Of a stretch of DNA of 64,000 bases, positions 27,653-36,546 are shown piece by piece (within the stretch, counting starts at the first letter, position 1; every line of letters begins with the position of its first letter). This stretch comes from Proteus sp. ZN5 (GTDB lineage: Bacteria; Pseudomonadota; Gammaproteobacteria; Enterobacterales; Enterobacteriaceae): contig NZ_CP047640.1 in assembly GCF_011046025.1 (NCBI RefSeq), positions 39,913-103,912 of the forward strand. Reading direction: 5' to 3'. The notes beneath the pieces are model-generated. The model was not told the origin of the DNA, did no database searches, and saw only the letters and a program-made list of their open reading frames with translations. The translations under genes were made by a program, and so were the position numbers.

Positions 27653-27812
27653 TCACTTTCTATTTTGGTGGTGCATAGTTACGGCTCTCAAATATCCATA
27701 AAACCATAACATATTAAAGTGGCTACTTATTTTTAAAGGCAAAAAATAACATATAGTGTCACTGGAAAAAACAAGATGTCCTATCTTGTTATTAACTGTT
27801 TTAAAGCTGATT
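27653..27812 (-). pseudogene. Small membrane protein, 3' part (split by the composite transposon)
   Basis: Joined to the 5' part at 30501-30763 by removing the transposon and one copy of the 8-bp duplication, this gives one uninterrupted frame of 140 codons ending TGA at 27653-27655. The 3' part encodes ISFKTVNNKIGHLVFSSDTI and onward. It has no recognised domain. Confidence 0.55.
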
Positions 27813-27820
27813 GAATCAAT
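27813..27820. repeat. Target-site duplication, left copy (GAATCAAT)
   Basis: The eight bases directly outside the left IS26 equal those directly outside the right IS26 (30501-30508). IS26 makes 8-bp duplications. Confidence 0.9.
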
Positions 27821-28640
27821 GGCACTGTTGCAAAGTTAGCGATGAGGCAGCCTTTTGTCTTATTCAAAGGCCTTACATTTCAAAAACTCTGCTTACCAGG
27901 CGCATTTCGCCCAGGGGATCACCATAATAAAATGCTGAGGCCTGGCCTTTGCGTAGTGCACGCATCACCTCAATACCTTTGATGGTGGCGTAAGCCGTCT
28001 TCATGGATTTAAATCCCAGCGTGGCGCCGATTATCCGTTTCAGTTTGCCATGATCGCATTCAATCACGTTGTTCCGGTACTTAATCTGTCGGTGTTCAAC
28101 GTCAGACGGGCACCGGCCTTCGCGTTTGAGCAGAGCAAGCGCGCGACCATAGGCGGGCGCTTTATCCGTGTTGATGAATCGCGGGATCTGCCACTTCTTC
28201 ACGTTGTTGAGGATTTTACCCAGAAACCGGTATGCAGCTTTGCTGTTACGACGGGAGGAGAGATAAAAATCGACAGTGCGGCCCCGGCTGTCGACGGCCC
28301 GGTACAGATACGCCCAGCGGCCATTGACCTTCACGTAGGTTTCATCCATGTGCCACGGGCAAAGATCGGAAGGGTTACGCCAGTACCAGCGCAGCCGTTT
28401 TTCCATTTCAGGCGCATAACGCTGAACCCAGCGGTAAATCGTGGAGTGATCGACATTCACTCCGCGTTCAGCCAGCATCTCCTGCAGCTCACGGTAACTG
28501 ATGCCGTATTTGCAGTACCAGCGTACGGCCCACAGAATGATGTCACGCTGAAAATGCCGGCCTTTGAATGGGTTCATGTGCAGCTCCATCAGCAAAAGGG
28601 GATGATAAGTTTATCACCACCGACTATTTGCAACAGTGCC
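27821..28640 (-). mobile_element. IS26, left copy
   Basis: 820 bp with terminal repeats GGCACTGTTGCAAA and its inverse TTTGCAACAGTGCC, containing one transposase. Identical to the copy at 29681-30500. Confidence 0.97.
27873..28577 (-). CDS. tnpA: IS26 transposase
   Basis: 234 residues from MNPFKGRHFQRDIILWAVRW, the standard Tnp26 start (an upstream frame extends six codons). IS6-family DDE residues lie in WHMDETYVKVNGRWAYLYRA, FINTDKAPAYG and VIECDHGKLKR. Catalyses replicative or targeted conservative cointegration. Confidence 0.96.
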   Translation of the reverse strand: MNPFKGRHFQRDIILWAVRWYCKYGISYRELQEMLAERGVNVDHSTIYRWVQRYAPEMEKRLRWYWRNPSDLCPWHMDETYVKVNGRWAYLYRAVDSRGRTVDFYLSSRRNSKAAYRFLGKILNNVKKWQIPRFINTDKAPAYGRALALLKREGRCPSDVEHRQIKYRNNVIECDHGKLKRIIGATLGFKSMKTAYATIKGIEVMRALRKGQASAFYYGDPLGEMRLVSRVFEM

Positions 28641-28727
28641 CTCTGATGTTACATTGCACAAGATAAAAATATATCATCATGAACAATAAAACTGTCTGCT
28701 TACATAAACAGTAATACAAGGGGTGTT

Positions 28728-29543
28728 ATGAGCCATATTCAACGGGAAACGTCTTGCTCGAGGCCGCGATTAAATTCCAACATGGATGCTGATTTATATG
28801 GGTATAAATGGGCTCGCGATAATGTCGGGCAATCAGGTGCGACAATCTATCGATTGTATGGGAAGCCCGATGCGCCAGAGTTGTTTCTGAAACATGGCAA
28901 AGGTAGCGTTGCCAATGATGTTACAGATGAGATGGTCAGACTAAACTGGCTGACGGAATTTATGCCTCTTCCGACCATCAAGCATTTTATCCGTACTCCT
29001 GATGATGCATGGTTACTCACCACTGCGATCCCCGGGAAAACAGCATTCCAGGTATTAGAAGAATATCCTGATTCAGGTGAAAATATTGTTGATGCGCTGG
29101 CAGTGTTCCTGCGCCGGTTGCATTCGATTCCTGTTTGTAATTGTCCTTTTAACAGCGATCGCGTATTTCGTCTCGCTCAGGCGCAATCACGAATGAATAA
29201 CGGTTTGGTTGATGCGAGTGATTTTGATGACGAGCGTAATGGCTGGCCTGTTGAACAAGTCTGGAAAGAAATGCATAAGCTTTTGCCATTCTCACCGGAT
29301 TCAGTCGTCACTCATGGTGATTTCTCACTTGATAACCTTATTTTTGACGAGGGGAAATTAATAGGTTGTATTGATGTTGGACGAGTCGGAATCGCAGACC
29401 GATACCAGGATCTTGCCATCCTATGGAACTGCCTCGGTGAGTTTTCTCCTTCATTACAGAAACGGCTTTTTCAAAAATATGGTATTGATAATCCTGATAT
29501 GAATAAATTGCAGTTTCATTTGATGCTCGATGAGTTTTTCTAA
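28728..29543 (+). CDS. aphA1: Aminoglycoside 3'-phosphotransferase APH(3')-Ia
   Basis: A 271-residue kinase (MSHIQRETSCSRPRLNSN...) that phosphorylates the 3'-OH of kanamycin and neomycin, giving resistance. Catalytic loop VVTHGDFSLDNLIFDEGK and the metal-binding GCIDVGRVGIADRYQDLA are intact, as is the C-terminal LDEFF. Complete length for APH(3')-Ia. Flanked by directly repeated IS26. Confidence 0.97.
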   Translation: MSHIQRETSCSRPRLNSNMDADLYGYKWARDNVGQSGATIYRLYGKPDAPELFLKHGKGSVANDVTDEMVRLNWLTEFMPLPTIKHFIRTPDDAWLLTTAIPGKTAFQVLEEYPDSGENIVDALAVFLRRLHSIPVCNCPFNSDRVFRLAQAQSRMNNGLVDASDFDDERNGWPVEQVWKEMHKLLPFSPDSVVTHGDFSLDNLIFDEGKLIGCIDVGRVGIADRYQDLAILWNCLGEFSPSLQKRLFQKYGIDNPDMNKLQFHLMLDEFF

Positions 29544-29680
29544 TCAGAATTGGTTAATTGGTTGTAACACTGGCAGAGCATTACGCTGACTTGACGGGAC
29601 GGCGCTTCCCTACCCTCATGGCCGCCTCCCAGGAATCGACCCAGGTGCTTATCGTGGACATAATCCTTTACTCATAAATT

Positions 29681-30500
29681 GGCACTGTTGCAAAGTTAGC
29701 GATGAGGCAGCCTTTTGTCTTATTCAAAGGCCTTACATTTCAAAAACTCTGCTTACCAGGCGCATTTCGCCCAGGGGATCACCATAATAAAATGCTGAGG
29801 CCTGGCCTTTGCGTAGTGCACGCATCACCTCAATACCTTTGATGGTGGCGTAAGCCGTCTTCATGGATTTAAATCCCAGCGTGGCGCCGATTATCCGTTT
29901 CAGTTTGCCATGATCGCATTCAATCACGTTGTTCCGGTACTTAATCTGTCGGTGTTCAACGTCAGACGGGCACCGGCCTTCGCGTTTGAGCAGAGCAAGC
30001 GCGCGACCATAGGCGGGCGCTTTATCCGTGTTGATGAATCGCGGGATCTGCCACTTCTTCACGTTGTTGAGGATTTTACCCAGAAACCGGTATGCAGCTT
30101 TGCTGTTACGACGGGAGGAGAGATAAAAATCGACAGTGCGGCCCCGGCTGTCGACGGCCCGGTACAGATACGCCCAGCGGCCATTGACCTTCACGTAGGT
30201 TTCATCCATGTGCCACGGGCAAAGATCGGAAGGGTTACGCCAGTACCAGCGCAGCCGTTTTTCCATTTCAGGCGCATAACGCTGAACCCAGCGGTAAATC
30301 GTGGAGTGATCGACATTCACTCCGCGTTCAGCCAGCATCTCCTGCAGCTCACGGTAACTGATGCCGTATTTGCAGTACCAGCGTACGGCCCACAGAATGA
30401 TGTCACGCTGAAAATGCCGGCCTTTGAATGGGTTCATGTGCAGCTCCATCAGCAAAAGGGGATGATAAGTTTATCACCACCGACTATTTGCAACAGTGCC
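29681..30500 (-). mobile_element. IS26, right copy
   Basis: Second 820-bp IS26, identical in sequence and orientation to the left copy; its outer end abuts GAATCAAT at 30501. Confidence 0.97.
29733..30437 (-). CDS. tnpA: IS26 transposase
   Basis: The 234-residue Tnp26 of the right IS26 copy, identical to the protein encoded at 27873-28577, with the same start MNPFKGRHFQ and intact DDE residues. Confidence 0.96.
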   Translation of the reverse strand: MNPFKGRHFQRDIILWAVRWYCKYGISYRELQEMLAERGVNVDHSTIYRWVQRYAPEMEKRLRWYWRNPSDLCPWHMDETYVKVNGRWAYLYRAVDSRGRTVDFYLSSRRNSKAAYRFLGKILNNVKKWQIPRFINTDKAPAYGRALALLKREGRCPSDVEHRQIKYRNNVIECDHGKLKRIIGATLGFKSMKTAYATIKGIEVMRALRKGQASAFYYGDPLGEMRLVSRVFEM

Positions 30501-30508
30501 GAATCAAT
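30501..30508. repeat. Target-site duplication, right copy (GAATCAAT)
   Basis: Matches the eight bases at 27813-27820 outside the left IS26. Confidence 0.9.
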
Positions 30509-30763
30509 ATGATTTTTAGAGTGTTCAAAATAGATACGATAGCAATATACATAAATTGCAAGAAGAAAGAATGATGCGAATACCTTAGATAATTCAATTA
30601 ACGGAATAGATTCAACAAAATCGCCTACTAATGCAATTAAAACAGTTAATATTAATACTGAAATATCAATTATATTTCTTTTTCGAATTAACATATATGC
30701 TGGATATACACAAATGACGGTTAAAAAAATGATCCGAATGAATGTAGTGTATTTATTCTTCAT
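30501..30763 (-). pseudogene. Small membrane protein, 5' part (split by the composite transposon)
   Basis: Starts MKNKYTTFIRIIFLTVICVY at 30763, overlapping the upstream gene by 11 nt. It encodes about 88 residues with two or three hydrophobic segments (residues 8-25, 33-47, 56-78) before the IS26 end. The remaining codons lie at 27653-27812. The native protein would be about 140 residues. Family unknown. Confidence 0.65.
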
Positions 30764-31760
30764 TAGACCACCATTCAGGAGCTGCTAATAAATCCTCTGA
30801 AACTTTCCAGCCAAAATTAATCAATATTTTCTTTATATTATAAGGTTTATCCATAAAATAACTCATGTGGATTTTATTGTTCCTTGTGAGCTGCCCTGCC
30901 CTAACTGAAGTAATACCGATGTAGGTTGTTAAATCTGACAGTGTATAACCCAAATACGTGACATCTGACAATTCGTCGATACGCTTATTTTCATGAATAG
31001 TGTTTAGGATACCCTCTAATTCAGTTTTAACAAACATATACAATTGTCTGCTGTCACTACCGGTTATTTTTTCACTTTCATTGCAGTGGTTATTATGGAC
31101 ATTGTCATTATCCTTGTTATTTTCAAGCCACCAATTAGGCGCATGTAAATTATTGCTGGTAACAACCCATCCATGATTAATAAGAACAAGCGCATTATTA
31201 AATGTATACTTTGAAAGTTTCACTTCATTAACTTCAGACAAAAATATTTCTTGCTTGTCAATGCATTCTAAAATACCAAGATCCATTAACATTGTAGTTA
31301 TAGATGATTGATTTCTATGTATCTTATCTGCGATTGAGCTTAGGTTCATCTTGTTTTGTATCATGGAGATAACTGTATGAATTTCTTCATTAACCCATAC
31401 TGTTTCATTACGATTCAAATCGTTAGTGTTGCTCATAGGAAATTGATCATTACTTACCCACCACTTGGGGGCTTTAAGAGATTCCTCCCTGTTTGATAAC
31501 TCATATATCCAACCAAGTTCTAATAATTTAGGAATAAATGATGAATGAGGAATGAGGTGATTTAAATTAGTATTCCTAGCCGTAGATATCTTATTATCCT
31601 TATAGTTTATTTCACACAACCCCATGTTCAATAATTTTGAGAGGACATCATTTACACTACGTCCGATAAATCTGCATATCTTTTCGATGAAAAACGGCTC
31701 ATTAATGGTTCCGAATAGTTTTGTTATTTCAGATAATGTCCATACCGTTAGATTTCGCAT
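30753..31760 (-). CDS. Unknown protein with three winged-helix-like modules each ending in APxWW
   Basis: A 335-residue protein that I do not recognise. Three repeats of about 100 residues each contain a helix-rich, HTH-like part (e.g. LSSIADKIHRNQSSITTMLM in module 2; LSDLTTYIGITSVRAGQLTR in module 3), then a segment L.xxGW.V(Y)...L.APxWW: LELGWIYEL...KAPKWW, LINHGWVVT...HAPNWW, LINFGWKVS...AAPEWW. The modules suggest repeated DNA- or protein-binding units. It lies 20 nt after the DUF4365-like gene and overlaps the membrane-protein gene, so it is co-transcribed. AT-rich. Function unknown. Confidence 0.65.
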   Translation of the reverse strand: MRNLTVWTLSEITKLFGTINEPFFIEKICRFIGRSVNDVLSKLLNMGLCEINYKDNKISTARNTNLNHLIPHSSFIPKLLELGWIYELSNREESLKAPKWWVSNDQFPMSNTNDLNRNETVWVNEEIHTVISMIQNKMNLSSIADKIHRNQSSITTMLMDLGILECIDKQEIFLSEVNEVKLSKYTFNNALVLINHGWVVTSNNLHAPNWWLENNKDNDNVHNNHCNESEKITGSDSRQLYMFVKTELEGILNTIHENKRIDELSDVTYLGYTLSDLTTYIGITSVRAGQLTRNNKIHMSYFMDKPYNIKKILINFGWKVSEDLLAAPEWWSNEE

Positions 31761-31780
31761 GTTTATTTCACTTGATGTAA

Positions 31781-32595
31781 TTAAAATGGGAATAAACCGT
31801 AATTTTCACAGCCTAGTTCTTCTCTAGATTCTGTTGATATAATAATTTGTTTCAATTCGCTCAATAATTTTAATTGTTCAGTAATTACGTTCCTGTTTTC
31901 ATTGTCAATAATATTTGTACTTGCAATTTCTTCAAATGCATCTTTCATATTGAAAATACTAATTCTTTCGATATTCACACAAGTATTAGATGCTAGATAA
32001 TTAATTAACCAATTTAATTTTACTAATTTATAACAGTAAATAACACAAGTATGACCCACTCCAAATTCACCAGATAAAACATTTCTAGCGTGAAACACTA
32101 GTTCTTCATATACTTTTAGAAATGCTAAACTTTGTGACGTTTCGCGGTGATTCGTTAATAGTTCATTTACTTTTTCAATATTCGAGGATAGATCATTTTC
32201 TTCAGGGAATGTGATTGTCACTGATTCTTGTTGCTGCCAATTTTGATTTTTATTATTAAGGTGTATTTCCACATACTTTTGTAACCATATGTATTTAGTT
32301 TCATTTGATGGTATGGATGTGTAAAATATAAAAAAAGGAACGTTAAATAATAATGCGTATTTTATTGTTTTAACAGGAAAACTTAGTTTTACAGTTTTAT
32401 CAAATGAACTGACAGTTCCTTTAGATTGTACAAAAAACAATCACCAGTTGATTCTTTATTATCAAAAAGCTCAATCATGAAATCTGAGCCGTAATCTCTT
32501 TCACCAATGGAACGTAACACCCAATTGTTACTGGGTATCTGATTGTGGACTATCTTTATAGCTTCAGTTTCTACAAAATGCGATTGTGATCTCAT
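31781..32595 (-). pseudogene. DUF4365-like protein, apparent frameshift at a T6 run
   Basis: The first frame (from 32595) reads MRSQSHFVETEAIKIV, then IGERDYGSDFMIELFDNKES with TGDC, then leaves the family. The second frame picks up FFVQSKGTVSS and continues to the stop at 31781. Together they give the DUF4365 pattern (D-YG-D--IEL ... G-FFVQSKG), a PD-(D/E)xK-like nuclease fold. One T missing from the run of six Ts near 32437-32443 explains the break. It follows the recombinase gene by 13 nt. It could be a true mutation, a sequencing indel or a slippage-corrected gene. Confidence 0.6.
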
Positions 32596-32608
32596 TTGTG
32601 TTATATCT

Positions 32609-33565
32609 CTAATAATATTGCAGATTACGTGCAGCAGCCTCTAAGCGTGTTACACCTCGTTTATCATATCGCTGTGTAGTAGCGACACTACTGTGCCCCA
32701 TAGCTTCTCTGACAGTAAGTAGGTCCTCACCTAGTTCTAACAACTTAGTGGCATAGGTTCGTCGGCAATCATGCGGTGTAAATGAATCTGAGGCTGAATC
32801 TTTCACCAATTTATCAATAATATACCGTAAACCATCGGTTGTTATTCTATCGCAAGTCACATCATCATTTTTACGTATGCGGGTAAAAACTGCACCGGTA
32901 TGATCCCCTCTTACAGTTTCTATCCATAAGCGAATACGACGGAGCGTGTCACTTGGCATGAAGTTAGTTCTTTCTTTGTTTCCTTTACCCATGATTTTAA
33001 TGGAGTAATTATCAAAATTGATATCTTCCATATTCAACAAAGTGACTTCAGCACGGCGCAAACCACAGCCAAGCATTAATGATACAATCGCCGCATCACG
33101 TACCGAGACTGCGGTATTTATGCTATCAAGATGCTGATAAATATGCGTTATTTCACTACTACTCAGTGAACGCCCTCGACCAATACGGTTCCCTCGAATC
33201 CGGCGTATGCTTCTAATATCCTGATATGTATCACTATCTATGACTCGTGATGCTCTGGCTTCTTCAGCCACCCCTTTAATGGCACTCAATATCAAGTTGA
33301 TACTATTTGGGGTCTTTTTCTCCAGTATTAATTTCTGAAGTACCAATTGAACGGCATCTCGATCTATGATGGACCAATCGAAAGTAAACGGGTCCATAGC
33401 ACGAAACAATTTCACCACTGACACTAGGCAGGATCGCATTGTCTTTTGGCTTTGTTTGGAACGGAGCCGTAGCAAGTAGCTGGTTGCTGGATTGTTGGTG
33501 TTTTTCGTCATGTTATTTACATCAACAATATCTGTTACGTTGTCACGTAAAATTAACTCTCCCAT
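32609..33565 (-). CDS. XerC/D-like tyrosine recombinase
   Basis: About 318 residues from MGELILRDNVTDIVD, chosen because AAGGAGG lies 5 nt before this ATG; an ATG at 33634 has no ribosome site. An N-terminal SAM-like core-binding domain (about 35-130) is followed by a complete catalytic set: GLRRAE (Arg), KGNKER (Lys), HDCRRTYA (His-x-x-Arg), MGHSS (His), TTQRYDK (nucleophile Tyr). Site-specific DNA recombination is expected. First gene of a co-directional minus-strand block and divergent from the Tn7-like end. Confidence 0.88.
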   Translation of the reverse strand: MGELILRDNVTDIVDVNNMTKNTNNPATSYLLRLRSKQSQKTMRSCLVSVVKLFRAMDPFTFDWSIIDRDAVQLVLQKLILEKKTPNSINLILSAIKGVAEEARASRVIDSDTYQDIRSIRRIRGNRIGRGRSLSSSEITHIYQHLDSINTAVSVRDAAIVSLMLGCGLRRAEVTLLNMEDINFDNYSIKIMGKGNKERTNFMPSDTLRRIRLWIETVRGDHTGAVFTRIRKNDDVTCDRITTDGLRYIIDKLVKDSASDSFTPHDCRRTYATKLLELGEDLLTVREAMGHSSVATTQRYDKRGVTRLEAAARNLQYY

Positions 33566-33728
33566 CAGTGCCTCCTTGGTGCTGAAAATTGGTGTGAAAA
33601 TTGTGGTGAATTCTGGTGCATCAAATAGCATCATTAACCATAAATCATAAAATAAAAAAAGTTACTACATTAAACGTATATTTAACCGAGTAAAGAGTAA
33701 CACAAGGATTTATCATCCAAAAGTTAAA

Positions 33729-33810
33729 TGTTTAGGAACAATAAAGTTTGTACACAAGCCGGAGAGTTTGTACATAAAGGCGATTTTGGAATAATAAAGT
33801 TTGACACTAA
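33729..33810 (+). repeat. Tn7-like transposon end with TnsB-type binding repeats
   Basis: TGTTTAGGAACAATAAAGT at 33729 has the same arrangement as a Tn7 end (TGT, six bases, then ACAATAAAGT). Further repeats follow: AGTTTGTACA at 33746 and 33766, AATAAAGTTTGACA at 33793. They lie directly upstream of tnsA, as in Tn7 right ends. The opposite end was not found in the window. Confidence 0.7.
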
Positions 33811-33851
33811 GCTATAATGACCTTTAAAACATGTGATGGATCGAGGTCATT

Positions 33852-34679
33852 TTGGCTGGGCGCAGAAAACTAGATTCGCTATCAGATTTCCAGCGAGCAT
33901 TGAAACAGAGGTATGGATTGGGAGTGCGAGAGGCCTACAAGCCATGGCTTCGCGCCCAAGATGTAAGTTCATATGGTCACAGTGCCAAGATTCAAGGCAT
34001 AAAAACTGGGCGTATTCATCACACCCTTTCTGAACATGAATCTTCGTTTTTTTATCTCGCTGAATTTTGCGACACCATCATTGATATCCGAGAACAGTTC
34101 CCTCTAATTCCTTTAGATCTATCTACCAAAATTGCTCAGGCACTGGGTGTCGACCATCCTGTCATCCCTTACTCAAAGCAAAATGAGTGGAACGTGGTGA
34201 CAACAGACTTCTTATTGACCCGATCGGATGGTGCTAAACAATGGTATGAGGCTGTAAGCGTTAAACCAACTGCTAATCTCGTCAACAAGAGAACGGCTCA
34301 AAAGCTCGATATCGAGAGAGTCTGGTGGCAATTGCTCGGTATCCCCTTTCATGTTTATGTCATGTCTGAAGATAATCAGATTCAGTCAAAAAACATCCAG
34401 TGGTTCACCTCTCCTATTCGGCAAGGGTGTATACATCCAAGAGCACTGATGCATAAAGCAAAGTCGTTAGTTGGTACAGGCACATATTTAGTAGAGGACG
34501 TTTGTGAGGGGTTTATTGAGGCGCTAGATATCGATTCAGACGAATCATTGATGTTGTTGAAGAGCCTTTTAGCCACAAAACTAGTAACCGTTGACCTTAA
34601 CAATTCGATTGAGGAAACAGGCTTAATCAAAGTCACACGGGTAGATATGGGTGATTCGGAGCAGAACTATGCAGGTTGA
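33852..34679 (+). CDS. tnsA: TnsA-like transposase endonuclease
   Basis: A 275-residue protein starting at a TTG with GAGG upstream. TnsA makes the 5'-strand cuts at transposon ends. The restriction-like nuclease core is visible: E in SEHESSFF, D in VVTTDFLLT, then WYEAVSVKP with the Lys. Tn7 TnsA has QxK at the last site; here it reads SVK, a common variation among relatives by my reading. A C-terminal winged-helix region for TnsC binding follows. Overlaps tnsB by 11 nt. Confidence 0.85.
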   Translation: MAGRRKLDSLSDFQRALKQRYGLGVREAYKPWLRAQDVSSYGHSAKIQGIKTGRIHHTLSEHESSFFYLAEFCDTIIDIREQFPLIPLDLSTKIAQALGVDHPVIPYSKQNEWNVVTTDFLLTRSDGAKQWYEAVSVKPTANLVNKRTAQKLDIERVWWQLLGIPFHVYVMSEDNQIQSKNIQWFTSPIRQGCIHPRALMHKAKSLVGTGTYLVEDVCEGFIEALDIDSDESLMLLKSLLATKLVTVDLNNSIEETGLIKVTRVDMGDSEQNYAG

Positions 34680-36546
34680 GATCAATAGCGTTTGGAGATT
34701 AGCAGGTATAGATGGTTTTGATGATGGCCTTTACCGAGTATTGGCTTGCTATCCTGATTATGCCACGGTGGTCCTCTTTCAAATTGTGGAAGGCTCAAAA
34801 CTACAAAGACCAGCTGCTGTCGATTTGCCATTTTTTCTAAGACAGGCTGAAGAAGGGGCGATCAGCCCTGAAAAATACCCGAAGCCGCATTACCAATTGT
34901 CTGATGATAGAAACGTACCGTCTGATCATCTGCAAAAACGTGATAACCGCCTAGAGCAAATCAAAGGCTTGATATTGGATCCTTGGTTTCTTTTGAAGCT
35001 TGTTACGGACTCACGTTCAAGAATAGTAGCTGAACATGCCAAAAAACAGGGTGTTTATGTTCAGGCGTTATACCGTTCTCTCAACCTCTACTGGAAATAT
35101 GGTCAGGAATACAATGCGCTTCTACCGGCTTATACTAACTCTGGAGGAGCTGGAAAAACGCGAGTCGCGGGTAAAGTAAAGCGCGGAGCACCAATAAGAC
35201 TATCTACACCAAGCCTTGCCGCCCCGCCAAGTGTTAACACTAGCGAGAAAGATAAAACCATATTCCTAAAGGCTATGAAGCGGTTCGGAATGAAGGGTAA
35301 GAAAGTGACATTCCGGAAGGTTTATGACCAGATGTTAACGGAGTTCTATGCAAAGGAACTAATTGCCGCTGATTTGGAAGGTAGGGTAGCGCTCGTTCCT
35401 CAATATCGAGCATTTTTATATTGGATTAAAAGGCTTATTCCTCAGCAGGAGTTGATTCGGAAGCAAACATCACCTGGTGATTTTGATCGTAATCGCCGTG
35501 GTCTTCGCGGTGCAGCTACTGATCATACGGCTGTTCCTGGCAGCTGTTTTGAACTAGATGCGACTGTTTTGGATGTACATGTGGTTTCTGAGTTCCGTCG
35601 TAATCATGTGCTTGGTAGGCCAACTGTTTACTGTGTAGTTGATAAAGAAAGCCGAATGATTGTCGGCATTCATGTGTCTCTCGAGTATGCATCTTGGCGA
35701 GCTGGCCGTCAGGCGTTGGTCAACGCGTTCACATCTAAAAAGGAATACTGTGCTCGATATGGTATTGAGATTAAGGACAGCGAATGGCCATGTCATCACA
35801 TACCTCAGAGACTTCTATGCGATCGTGGTGAATTTATTTGTCAGGATGCAGAAAATCTTGCAGTTCCTTTGATTGGACACCTGAGCATAGCTCCACCTTA
35901 TCGAGCTGAACTCAAAGGCATAGTGGAGCATCGTTTTAACATATTAAACGAAAAGCTTATCCATGATTTGATGGGGACAACCCGAGGCCGTCACTATATT
36001 CGCGGTGATAAAGATCCAAGAATGGAAGCGGTATTAACTCTTGATGAGGTTAATGCGTTGTTGATTGATGCGGTTCTTGAACACAACAGTCAAGTTTTTG
36101 AGAGCTTAGCGGGTCAATGCAGTCTACTCATCGAGAAAGAGTTAGCACCCACTCCTATTAATTATTGGAATATCCATCTTCAAAAGCATCAACATGCCTT
36201 GAGTACACTGGACGAGGCAACCATTAGAGCGCGCCTCCTACCTGCAGATTGGGTTTCGATGACAAGCAAAGGGGTGAGGTTAAATGACGATATGTACTAT
36301 GAGTCTGATCGCCCCGATTTTGAAGACTGGAAAGTCATTGCTCGCAGTGGCAGTAGTTGGCGTTTAGAAGCAAGAATAGATCAGGACAACTCTTCCTTTA
36401 TCTTCGTTCGATTTAAGCCAGATGAGGGTTTCTCCCAATGTTGGCTCCGTAAAGCATCAAAATCATTTGATGAGCGTCATCACGCAGATATTTTATTTTT
36501 AAAAACTGGAAAAGCATCGTGCCAAGCCTACCGCCAAGTCTGTTGA
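34669..36546 (+). CDS. tnsB: TnsB-like DDE transposase (C-terminal tail out of frame)
   Basis: About 625 residues from the ATG at 34669 (GGAG 7 nt upstream). It binds the end repeats and joins 3' ends. RNase-H-like core: CFELDATVLDVHV (first Asp), RLLCDRGEFI (second Asp), KGIVEHRFNILNEK (Glu). It ends KASCQAYRQVC with a TGA at 36544. The next frame, entered by skipping one base near 36520, continues AKPTAKSVERHQRRKEI for 94 codons to a TGA overlapping the tnsC ATG, exactly the coupling expected. The tail normally contacts TnsC, so this is either a recent 1-nt insertion or a +1 frameshift. Confidence 0.85.
   Translation: MQVEINSVWRLAGIDGFDDGLYRVLACYPDYATVVLFQIVEGSKLQRPAAVDLPFFLRQAEEGAISPEKYPKPHYQLSDDRNVPSDHLQKRDNRLEQIKGLILDPWFLLKLVTDSRSRIVAEHAKKQGVYVQALYRSLNLYWKYGQEYNALLPAYTNSGGAGKTRVAGKVKRGAPIRLSTPSLAAPPSVNTSEKDKTIFLKAMKRFGMKGKKVTFRKVYDQMLTEFYAKELIAADLEGRVALVPQYRAFLYWIKRLIPQQELIRKQTSPGDFDRNRRGLRGAATDHTAVPGSCFELDATVLDVHVVSEFRRNHVLGRPTVYCVVDKESRMIVGIHVSLEYASWRAGRQALVNAFTSKKEYCARYGIEIKDSEWPCHHIPQRLLCDRGEFICQDAENLAVPLIGHLSIAPPYRAELKGIVEHRFNILNEKLIHDLMGTTRGRHYIRGDKDPRMEAVLTLDEVNALLIDAVLEHNSQVFESLAGQCSLLIEKELAPTPINYWNIHLQKHQHALSTLDEATIRARLLPADWVSMTSKGVRLNDDMYYESDRPDFEDWKVIARSGSSWRLEARIDQDNSSFIFVRFKPDEGFSQCWLRKASKSFDERHHADILFLKTGKASCQAYRQVC

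Larger units (their letters stand above)
27821..30500. mobile_element. IS26-aphA1-IS26 composite transposon (Tn4352/Tn6020 type)
   Basis: Two identical 820-bp IS26 copies in direct orientation flank a 1040-bp segment with the kanamycin-resistance gene. Both outer ends abut the 8-bp repeat GAATCAAT, showing that the 2680-bp structure entered as a unit and has not been rearranged since. It interrupts a small membrane-protein gene. The class name is from established knowledge of such structures; the exact variant cannot be decided by eye. Confidence 0.9.

Noticed and set aside
28050..28646. About 200-codon plus-strand frame inside each IS26
   Set aside because: It is antisense to the IS26 transposase, present identically in both copies and has no independent support.
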